Assembly (NCBI GenBank): GCA_025453735.1
Contig: JALOPY010000071.1
Coordinates: forward strand, 1 to 8,704
DNA: 8,704 bases
Direction of reading: 5' to 3'
Origin: a bacterium
GTDB lineage: Bacteria; Zhuqueibacterota; Zhuqueibacteria; Thermofontimicrobiales; Thermofontimicrobiaceae
Shown here: positions 1 to 5,490 of the stretch, in pieces
Layout: every line of letters begins with the position of its first letter
Numbering within the stretch: the first letter of the stretch is position 1
The notes under the pieces: model-generated
The model's input: only the letters and a program-made list of their open reading frames with translations
Told to the model about the DNA's origin: nothing
Database searches by the model: none
Position numbers and translations under genes: made by a program

Positions 1-591
1 AACCATTCCATTTTTTATCACTTTAAAAAAATGGGAAAGCAGCCGTGCTTCATAAATGCTTATCGGCCCATCTTTTTTGAAAAAGGGCCGGAAATGCTAA
101 TTCGATACTTGTCCGTGACAAGCATTATGAACTGGAAAGCCGGGCTGCATTTTTTCAATTTCGACCAGTTAGCTAAAAAAGAGTCGATATACCATGATTT
201 CACCAACCTTGAATTAATAAAAAAAGGCTATAAAATTCCGCTTTTTACTGCTTCGGAAGCTGGCAAGATTTTAGCAAAGCAAAGTCAACAATATGACCTT
301 TGTCTTTACGAGTATTTTAAAACAGACTGGGCTGGGCATGCCCAAAATCTATCGGAGGCAATCGCATTATTAGTCCACCTGGAACAATTTATCATAACGT
401 TGTTACAGCATATTGAGTTATCACAGACTCTCGTCGTCATCACAAGTGATCATGGCAATATTGAAGACCTTTCCGTCCGTGCACATACCACGAATCCGGT
501 GCCATTAATTCTCTGGGGCAAGGGAAAACATGAACTAATTAATGAAATCGAGTCGCTCGTGGATATTGCCCCATGCTTGATCAATATTTGA
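1..591 (+). CDS. Alkaline phosphatase/iPGM-superfamily metalloenzyme, C-terminal part (5' end outside window)
   Basis: The reading frame is open from base 1 (196 codons visible), so the start lies upstream; the ATG at 31 is probably internal. The C-terminal half carries the metal-binding signature of the superfamily that contains cofactor-independent phosphoglycerate mutase. Counting from the first visible codon, there is a DWAGH motif (109-113), an SDHGN motif (149-153) and an AHTTNPVP motif (161-168). In this family the Asp and His residues of these motifs bind two divalent metals used for phospho- or sulfo-transfer. The HTTNPVP string is especially like iPGM. The preceding region (FINAY, YEYFKTDWAGH) is not typical of full-length iPGM and fits the stand-alone 'metalloenzyme domain' proteins, probably cytoplasmic. 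The N-terminal part with the nucleophile Ser/Thr is outside the window, so the substrate cannot be inferred. The last gene before a 286-bp spacer; no convincing terminator follows it. Confidence 0.82.
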   Translation, partial: NHSIFYHFKKMGKQPCFINAYRPIFFEKGPEMLIRYLSVTSIMNWKAGLHFFNFDQLAKKESIYHDFTNLELIKKGYKIPLFTASEAGKILAKQSQQYDLCLYEYFKTDWAGHAQNLSEAIALLVHLEQFIITLLQHIELSQTLVVITSDHGNIEDLSVRAHTTNPVPLILWGKGKHELINEIESLVDIAPCLINI

Positions 592-720
592 ATAAAATCA
601 TTAAAAAATTCTCTGTGAGCCTTCATTAGCTCCGTTACCCATAGATTTTTTTTTGGATTTTTCCTGATGGCTTTGAAATTCCGAAAGACTAAATTACATA
701 GAAGTGACGCATGCATTTTT

Positions 721-766
721 CAAATTTACACATTAACAATTAATAATAATATTTATAAAATTTTAC
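721..766 (+). promoter_or_regulatory. AT-rich upstream (UP-like) element
   Basis: This stretch is almost entirely A and T, with runs such as aattaataataatatttata, and abuts the -35 box of the nuclease promoter. Such tracts often contact the RNA polymerase alpha subunit and raise promoter strength. That role is inferred from composition and position only. The rest of the spacer (592-720) holds a nine-T run at 646-654 but no recognisable gene or stable hairpin. Confidence 0.35.
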
Positions 767-780
767 TTGACAGTTGTCAA
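767..780. repeat. Inverted repeat overlapping the -35 box (candidate operator)
   Basis: TTGACA, a 2-nt centre (gt) and TGTCAA form a perfect palindrome with 6-bp arms whose left arm is the -35 hexamer itself. A dimeric regulator bound here would block polymerase. No regulator gene is adjacent, and a 6-bp-arm palindrome can occur by chance in AT-rich DNA, so the operator role is a suggestion. Confidence 0.4.
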
Positions 781-795
781 TAAATTTAATATACT
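767..795 (+). promoter_or_regulatory. Sigma70-type promoter of the bifunctional nuclease gene
   Basis: A perfect -35 box TTGACA (767-772) is followed after 17 bp by TATACT (790-795), a five-of-six match to the -10 consensus. Transcription would begin near 802, giving a leader of about 76 nt before the ATG at 878. The leader has a weak 6-bp stem (816-821 with 833-838) but no recognisable riboswitch. Confidence 0.78.
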
Positions 796-860
796 AAAGG
801 TAGCAACGAAATCAATAAATGGTCATTCACCACATTTAGCGGAAGATAATTCTTGAATGA

Positions 861-868
861 GAGGAGGT
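861..868 (+). promoter_or_regulatory. Shine-Dalgarno sequence that sets the nuclease start at 878
   Basis: GAGGAGGT is a near-perfect anti-16S match ending 9 nt before the ATG at 878. The upstream in-frame ATG at 857 lies 5' of this site, has no Shine-Dalgarno of its own, and would add the atypical residues MRGGTHH. The start at 878 is therefore preferred. Confidence 0.85.
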
Positions 869-877
869 ACACATCAC

Positions 878-1453
878 ATGTTGGTTGCGGTTAGAGTTGA
901 TCGAGTCACCTTGGATACATCCACCAATCGCTTTGTTGTAATCCTCAAAGACGATGTAAGAAGTCGCTGGCTTCCGATTGTGGTGGGTTCAACTGAGGCA
1001 CAGGCAATCGCGTTACAATTGGAAAAAATTAGTCCTCCCAGACCATTGACCCATGACCTGATAAAGAATTTATTAGACTCAATAAAAGTCCTGGTTACGC
1101 GAATCGTAGTGAACGACCTTCGCGAAAACACCTATTACGCGGCAATTAGCCTAAAAACAAATGGCAGCACCAAAGAAATCGACGCCAGGCCTAGCGATGC
1201 CATTGCACTTGCCTTACGTGTGCAGGCTCCGATTTATGTTGAAGAAAATGTAATGAAGCGAGCTTCCGTGGTCGAGCATGCAGTTGATGAAGATTATGAG
1301 CCTGAATTCAACGATCGCCCCTTTAGCGCGATTGACCAGCTTGAGGATTTAAATATAAAACTGCAAAAAGCAGTGCGCGAAGAGCGGTTCGAGGATGCTG
1401 CAAAAATTCGGGATGAAATTATCGGAATAAAAAACGAACGCCACCATTCTTGA
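878..1453 (+). CDS. Bifunctional nuclease (BFN/DUF151) with C-terminal UVR motif
   Basis: A 191-residue protein with two parts. Residues 1-130 form the BFN domain (DUF151, Pfam PF02577), recognised by LPIVVGSTEAQAIALQLE (32-49), RPLTHDL (55-61) and DARPSDAIALALR (102-114). Residues 154-185 match a UVR motif, the UvrB/UvrC interaction helix-hairpin (QLEDL...AVREERFEDAAKIRDEI). BFN proteins have been reported to cut DNA and RNA, and this fusion is common in Bacteroidota/Chlorobiota-like lineages. The UVR tail suggests contact with nucleotide excision repair or with ClpC-type partners, but no repair gene is nearby. The protein has no signal peptide and should be cytoplasmic. The start at 878 follows the GAGGAGGT site. 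Monocistronic: its own strong promoter upstream and an intrinsic terminator 32 nt after the stop. Confidence 0.93.
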   Translation: MLVAVRVDRVTLDTSTNRFVVILKDDVRSRWLPIVVGSTEAQAIALQLEKISPPRPLTHDLIKNLLDSIKVLVTRIVVNDLRENTYYAAISLKTNGSTKEIDARPSDAIALALRVQAPIYVEENVMKRASVVEHAVDEDYEPEFNDRPFSAIDQLEDLNIKLQKAVREERFEDAAKIRDEIIGIKNERHHS

Positions 1454-1485
1454 AAATTCGGTTTATATAGATCTGAAAAAACATT

Positions 1486-1519
1486 AAAGGTGTAGCGATA
1501 TAGACGCTACACCTTTTTT
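1486..1519 (+). terminator. Rho-independent terminator of the nuclease gene, possibly bidirectional
   Basis: A 12-bp perfect stem (1486-1497 with 1505-1516, core GGTGTAGCG/CGCTACACC) with a 7-nt loop runs into a T tract (1514-1519). On the opposite strand the stem is followed by aatgtttttt (complement of 1476-1485). It could therefore also stop transcripts arriving from the convergent gene that ends at 1719. Confidence 0.92.
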
Positions 1520-1590
1520 ATTTAACAAATCACAAATCTATAATACTGCAGGTTAAATCTTTGTTTTCTTGGCAAAAAAATATTTCAAAT

Positions 1591-1678
1591 ACAAAGCCAC
1601 AAAGAAACCATAAAGACACAAAGAAAGATTAAAATGATCACTATTTTTTTGTCTTCGTGTGCGTTGTGGCTTGGTGTT
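1591..1678. repeat. Imperfect A/T-rich inverted repeat between convergent genes
   Basis: The left arm (1591-1626) has repeated acaaag/ataaag units spaced about 8-11 bp. The right arm (about 1643-1678) is its approximate reverse complement: the left arm holds aagccacaa and the right arm ttgtggctt. The arms are separated by about 16 nt. A ten-T homopolymer follows (1684-1693). The word composition resembles interspersed intergenic repeats seen in many environmental genomes; that comparison is from memory. No coding signal is present here, and nothing else is recognised in 1520-1718. Confidence 0.55.
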
Positions 1679-1718
1679 GAATGTTTTTTTTTTGCGGCCT
1701 CGCTACGCTATCCAGGTG

Positions 1719-3026
1719 TTATTTCCCAACAGAATAAATTCGGCACAAATTGATTCGTCGTTCGATTTCTGCTTCTATCATGCGATACGATGCGCTGTCA
1801 AGATCCTGATACGTTTGTTTGAACTCCAGCTCCTGGATTCCCTCGGGCAAATTTTCGATGTTCGGCATAAAATCCGACTCCGTTATACTACTCCCCATAT
1901 GTTGTTGTATAAGCTTTGCCTGATTGGATGAAGCGATTGCAGTCTCAGCAAATTTCACGCCGGCGCGGTCTGCAGCCAGATCAGCAAAACTAAATCCGGA
2001 TCCCCCGCGTGAATCATCCATCTCTTTGAAGATGCCCGCCAGGTTAGCAAGCCCAGTTCCCCCGGATACCGTGATCGCAGCAGAAACGAGAAAGTGCTTC
2101 GCCAGATCGGCTCTTCCAGCCAAACCCAATCGAACTCTGCCAAATTTCGGAGTTGCCGTTAATTTCTCATTGCTAACGAATTTTCCAACATTCCTGCCAA
2201 CACTATATGCCGCAAGTGTAAGAATCAAAGCACGATTTTCGGCTTCAGGTTCGCCTTTCGTTATGGTGCGCTGTTCGGCAAAACGGAATAACGGCTGAAA
2301 GATCTCGGTCAAAGTGACATGTTTGCCGTTTAGATTCTGGGTGATTCCTGCCAATTGATTATTGTAAGCCATCAAGCGTTCTTTCTCATCAGTCGACAGC
2401 AGAAAATCTCGCCCCTGTGCTTGAAGGTTTTTTATAACGTCAGGTTGCCATTGATAAACAATCGCAACACTTCCTTCAAAAATTCTTATCGACTGGATGG
2501 CATGATATGCTTCTGCAAAATTGCGATACAGATCAAAATGCTTTAAAATATAATGACCCAATTTTGCCGCGGGATTGACAAGCCATCCAGGAATTTTCAG
2601 CCTTCCAATTTGCAACTGGCGGATCTTAATTTGATCAGCAGCAGGAAAAAGAATCGCCGATACATTTAAATATTTGCCGAAAGGATTTTCAGGCAATGAA
2701 TAACTAAAGCGAAATTTTGCCAGGTCCTGTTGTAACTCAGCCTGAACATATAAATCATTCTCCCCTGGCGCTTGCGCGAGTGCATAGTCCAGGAACAGGT
2801 TTAGATCGCGCTCTGTAATTGTTACATTCTTAATATCACCACGCCGAAGCTTCCTTGGGTCATTTTCCTTCATGAATTGTTTGACGCGTGCCACATCATC
2901 AAAATCAAGTTTTTTCCCTGGATTGACCAATGGCGTCGATTGGATTCCGAAAATCAAAAAGATGAGAGGTATGCCGATTATGGCTACGATTAAAAATATG
3001 ATTAGTATGGCGAGAAAAATTCGCAT
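1719..3026 (-). CDS. Membrane-anchored conserved protein of unknown function with YfiM/DUF2279-like C-terminal motif
   Basis: A 435-residue protein. A strongly hydrophobic N-terminal helix (about residues 2-28, RIFLAILIIFLIVAIIG) with little Lys/Arg before it suggests a signal anchor. The rest is soluble and probably extracytoplasmic. Residues 65-170 contain ITERDLNLFLDYAL, NPFGKYLNV and a QIGRLKIPGWL segment, weakly reminiscent of DUF2140/YpmS-type domains. Residues 305-362 hold the clearest block: DLAKHFLVSAAI, then KEMDDSRGGSGFSF and ADLAADRAG. This order (H...S-A-A-I, KE-x-D, GSGFS-x-x-DL-x-AD-x-AG) resembles the YfiM/DUF2279 lipoprotein core, an inference from remembered family patterns. 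The ATG at 3026 is preferred because a GGAG site lies 9 nt upstream; a TTG at 3041 would sit upstream of that site. It lies 283 bp downstream of the SpoIIE phosphatase gene on the same strand, too far to assume an operon. Function unknown. Confidence 0.85.
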   Translation of the reverse strand: MRIFLAILIIFLIVAIIGIPLIFLIFGIQSTPLVNPGKKLDFDDVARVKQFMKENDPRKLRRGDIKNVTITERDLNLFLDYALAQAPGENDLYVQAELQQDLAKFRFSYSLPENPFGKYLNVSAILFPAADQIKIRQLQIGRLKIPGWLVNPAAKLGHYILKHFDLYRNFAEAYHAIQSIRIFEGSVAIVYQWQPDVIKNLQAQGRDFLLSTDEKERLMAYNNQLAGITQNLNGKHVTLTEIFQPLFRFAEQRTITKGEPEAENRALILTLAAYSVGRNVGKFVSNEKLTATPKFGRVRLGLAGRADLAKHFLVSAAITVSGGTGLANLAGIFKEMDDSRGGSGFSFADLAADRAGVKFAETAIASSNQAKLIQQHMGSSITESDFMPNIENLPEGIQELEFKQTYQDLDSASYRMIEAEIERRINLCRIYSVGK

Positions 3027-3035
3027 TATTTTATG

Positions 3036-3039
3036 CTCC
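3036..3039 (-). promoter_or_regulatory. Shine-Dalgarno GGAG that sets the membrane protein start at 3026
   Basis: On the minus strand GGAG lies 9 nt before ATG at 3026. The alternative TTG start at 3041 is 5' of this motif and has no site of its own. Confidence 0.65.
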
Positions 3040-3100
3040 AAAAATTTGTCATGTAGAACGTCCGGTTATCAGGTACATCGCTCCCGGTACACATTTTGGA

Positions 3101-3129
3101 ATCTTAGTGACTTGCCTGTGCCGTATCAA
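3101..3129 (-). promoter_or_regulatory. Candidate sigma70 promoter of the membrane-anchored protein
   Basis: Reading the minus strand, TTGATA (3129-3124) and TAAGAT (3106-3101) are separated by 17 bp, matching the -35 at five and the -10 at four of six positions. The start of transcription would be near 3094, with a leader of about 70 nt. A second, poorer pair (TTGAAA with GATATA or TATAAG) lies further upstream. Confidence 0.35.
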
Positions 3130-3275
3130 AGCTGCTCCTTCTTCCCTTTGCGGCAGAAGGTGGAGAACAGAAATTCCTTATATCTAGCTAGCTGCCATTG
3201 GTTTTCAAATCTTATCGATAATTCGGAGTGTTGCCGCGGCATTCCTAATGATGCAGTGGAACGTGATAAAACTTT

Positions 3276-3303
3276 GAACCGGGAACCATGAAACGCGAAA
3301 CCT
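3276..3303. repeat. Degenerate heptamer tandem repeat (four units)
   Basis: Four consecutive 7-nt units, gaaccgg, gaaccat, gaaacgc and gaaacct, share the form GAAMCNN. They lie just 3' of the stop of the SpoIIE phosphatase gene (minus strand). No T tract or stable stem accompanies them, so this is not a terminator. Heptamer-periodic intergenic repeats occur in several bacterial groups. Confidence 0.5.
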
Positions 3304-3309
3304 GAGTCG

Positions 3310-5292
3310 CTATTTAATTTTTATTGTTACCAGCGTGATATCATCATGCTGCGGCGCACCTTGAGCAAATTGATTAATCTCCCCTATTATCCGCTCATTT
3401 GTTTCCTGAGCGCTGTTGCGATCAAGATTGGCTACAATTTCCATGAGTCTTTTTTCGCCAAATTCTTCCATGTCCTCATTCATCGCTTCGGAAATGCCAT
3501 CCGTGTAAAATATGAATGTATCCCCGGGCTGAAATTGAATCTTTTGTTCTGCAATGTGATTATCGAACAGACTGTCATGAGCCAATCCTAAGCCAATTCC
3601 TTTCGGTATGAAGTTCTCAGTTCTAAGTTTTTTAGCGCTTCGCACCAGTAATGCGTTGTGTCCCGCACGCGCAAATCTAAGAGTTTTGGTTTTTAAATCG
3701 ATAATCGCATAAATCATGGTGATAAAAATCCGCCGATCCATCGTGCCAAAAAGTTTTCGATTCAACTCGCTCATCAGATTTTTAGGTGAAGAATAAATCG
3801 ATGTTAGCGATAGCATTATTCCCTTTACAACAGCCATATAAAACGCGGCCGAAGCTCCTTTGCCAGTGACATCTGCAATAACAATGCCAAAGGTTTTATC
3901 GCTCAATTTGAAATAATCAAAATAATCACCGCCAACTTCTGTTGTGGGAATGCAAGTCCCGCAAATATCTAATCCTTCGATTTCTGGATTCTGTTGCGGC
4001 AGAAGGCTCAATTGAACCGTTCGTGCCACCTCTAATTCTCGTTTCAGTCGCTCACTTTCAGTTAATTCTTCATATAACAGCGCATTTTCAATTGCAAGAC
4101 TTCCCTGTCTGATCAAAACGTTTAAAAAATTTATTTCATTCTCCGAAAATGGAACAACGCTATTTTCCCGGATCAAAATTAAAATACCAATCACTTTTTC
4201 TTTTATTACAAATGGACAGACAAGAGAATTTTTGGTAATTCCTGGCAGCGACATTAGCTGAGCATAAAATTCAAAATATCTTTCAAAATCATAAGCTGGC
4301 AAAGGCTTTCTGCTTTTGAGGAACGCTTCGCAGATTTGCAAGTTCTTTGCCAGGTGAATTTCCTGGCTGGTATGTTCTGGATAAGAAAAATATAGATTAT
4401 AATGCGACGCTTCCTCGTGCTTTTTCAGAAACAAAAAGGCTCGTGACGCAGCCATAGCAATGACAATTCGCTCGGCGATTAAATTGGATATTTTATCCAG
4501 CTCGATGGTAAATCCAAGCTCCCGGCTGAAATTTTCGATAATCTCTTTCTCTTGCAATTCTTTCGTCATAAAATTGAACGTCGCTGCCATTTCTCCAATT
4601 TCGTCGCGGGATTTAATATGAAGCTCCTGGTCAAAATCACCCTCGGAGATTTTTTTCATTGCCGATGTCAGCTTGCCCAGCGGATTGACGATCCTCGAGC
4701 TGATCACAAAGGAAATGATTATTGCCAATAAAATAAAGATAACATCCAGCAGCAGGTTGCGGTATAAATTTCGCTTCATCTCATCATTTAAATCGACAAG
4801 AGAAAACCCAATATTAACCGTTCCCAGGTTTTGCCCCCCAACGATGATATTGACGGATTTGGTCTCGAAATCTCTCTGGCTTTCCTGAGCAATTTGTCGC
4901 TGATCCAGCCGGCGTACCAACACGGCTTGCTCATTTTTCGTCAGGGATTGATTGTTAAATTCCAGATCAAGCCAATTCCGATTCAACGCATGAACTTTGA
5001 GCTGGTTGCTCACATCGAAAATGGCAATATAAACGATGTCAGGATTTACAATGATCTGATTTTCAATATAAGCCTGGTAAATGTCCCACTCCTCAGTCCC
5101 GACGGAACGTATGGTGGCAATATTATTTGCCAGGCGCTCGATTCTCAGGTTCACCTGTTCCTTGCGCAGGTTTAATTCCCGAATTGTAAAAATATATCCT
5201 ACGGTGATCATCATAACCATAACCAGCAGGAGAAACACAAGTGTAATTTTTAATTTTAAGCTTATTCTAATATCTTTCAAATTTATTTTCAT
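3310..5292 (-). CDS. Membrane receptor-type serine phosphatase: sensor, HAMP, GAF, SpoIIE/PP2C
   Basis: A 660-residue one-component signalling phosphatase. TM1 is at about 15-36. An extracytoplasmic sensor of about 140 residues follows (37-177), with the pattern of a PAS-like/dCache-type domain. TM2 is at about 178-198, HAMP at 199-252 (NPLGKLTSAMKKISEGDF, then DEIGEM), GAF at about 255-405, and a short coiled linker at 405-426. The SpoIIE-type PP2C domain fills 427-660. Metal-binding acidic motifs are intact: GGDYFD (454-459), IADVTGKG (472-479), YTDG (596-599) and QHDD (648-651). The RAGHN block (542-546) is also present. RsbU/SpoIIE-type enzymes dephosphorylate anti-anti-sigma (STAS) proteins in partner-switching pathways, so an envelope signal probably controls a sigma factor or other target. 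No STAS, anti-sigma kinase or sigma gene is adjacent, so its partner must be elsewhere. The start is ATG at 5292, with a weak TTGGA 5' of it. Confidence 0.94.
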   Translation of the reverse strand: MKINLKDIRISLKLKITLVFLLLVMVMMITVGYIFTIRELNLRKEQVNLRIERLANNIATIRSVGTEEWDIYQAYIENQIIVNPDIVYIAIFDVSNQLKVHALNRNWLDLEFNNQSLTKNEQAVLVRRLDQRQIAQESQRDFETKSVNIIVGGQNLGTVNIGFSLVDLNDEMKRNLYRNLLLDVIFILLAIIISFVISSRIVNPLGKLTSAMKKISEGDFDQELHIKSRDEIGEMAATFNFMTKELQEKEIIENFSRELGFTIELDKISNLIAERIVIAMAASRAFLFLKKHEEASHYNLYFSYPEHTSQEIHLAKNLQICEAFLKSRKPLPAYDFERYFEFYAQLMSLPGITKNSLVCPFVIKEKVIGILILIRENSVVPFSENEINFLNVLIRQGSLAIENALLYEELTESERLKRELEVARTVQLSLLPQQNPEIEGLDICGTCIPTTEVGGDYFDYFKLSDKTFGIVIADVTGKGASAAFYMAVVKGIMLSLTSIYSSPKNLMSELNRKLFGTMDRRIFITMIYAIIDLKTKTLRFARAGHNALLVRSAKKLRTENFIPKGIGLGLAHDSLFDNHIAEQKIQFQPGDTFIFYTDGISEAMNEDMEEFGEKRLMEIVANLDRNSAQETNERIIGEINQFAQGAPQHDDITLVTIKIK

Positions 5293-5346
5293 GTCTGTTC
5301 CAACAAAATCAACAAAACATTTGATTATTTGAAATTATCTTAGTAC

Positions 5347-5376
5347 ATTTTACCAGATTGAATATAAAATGTTCAA
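5347..5376 (-). promoter_or_regulatory. Extended -10 promoter of the SpoIIE phosphatase gene
   Basis: On the minus strand, TTGAAC (5376-5371) and TAAAAT (5352-5347) are separated by 18 bp, and a TG dinucleotide one base before the -10 box gives an extended -10 (TGGTAAAAT). Transcription should start near 5340, about 48 nt before the ATG. Confidence 0.6.
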
Positions 5377-5411
5377 GCGAAAATTGCAAGAGATTTATTG
5401 TGCAACACGTA

Positions 5412-5445
5412 AAACCTCAGAGGTTTTTAGAAACCTCTGAGGTTT
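5412..5445. repeat. Nested palindrome in the divergent intergenic region
   Basis: Two 15-bp arms, 5412-5426 (aaacctcagaggttt) and 5431-5445 (aaacctctgaggttt), are perfect reverse complements across the 4-nt loop ttag. Each arm is itself a palindrome around one central base, so the element can also be read as a direct repeat of a 15-bp palindrome. The two flanking genes diverge and no T tract follows on either strand, so it is not an ordinary terminator. Similar elements appear as dispersed repeats in environmental FCB-group genomes (from memory). Confidence 0.8.
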
Positions 5446-5461
5446 AGGCAATCTTTCCATG

Positions 5462-5467
5462 TATAAA
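5462..5467 (+). promoter_or_regulatory. Possible -10 box upstream of the GH109 gene
   Basis: TATAAA, five of six to consensus, lies 23 bp before the GH109 ATG. A -35 at the usual distance would fall inside the right arm of the palindrome (around 5438-5445), where no good hexamer is seen. Another TATAAA at 5363-5368 also lacks a clear -35. The cluster's promoter is therefore uncertain and may be activator-dependent or use an alternative sigma factor. Confidence 0.25.
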
Positions 5468-5490
5468 ATGCCAAATAAAGAGGGAGAAAA

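Noticed and set aside
617..654. Possible terminator after the metalloenzyme: small stem (617-620 with 629-632) followed by nine T residues
   Set aside because: The stem has only 4 bp and ends 13 nt before the T run, so it is not a credible intrinsic terminator.
450..716. Minus-strand open frame of 88 codons overlapping the end of the metalloenzyme
   Set aside because: It is mostly antisense to a frame with clear catalytic motifs, has no recognisable domain, and no supporting ribosome site was seen.
819..839. Six-codon upstream reading frame in the nuclease leader
   Set aside because: It has no Shine-Dalgarno sequence, and the residues (MVIHHI) show no leader-peptide pattern.
857..877. Longer nuclease start at ATG 857
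   Set aside because: The strong Shine-Dalgarno lies inside this extension, so the ATG at 878 is the better start.
3137..3160. Hairpin ccttct/agaagg between the two minus-strand genes
   Set aside because: A 6-bp stem with a 12-nt loop and no T tract; too weak to call.
3232..3241. Short palindrome tgccgcggca
   Set aside because: A 10-bp palindrome with no partner copy or promoter relation is compatible with chance.
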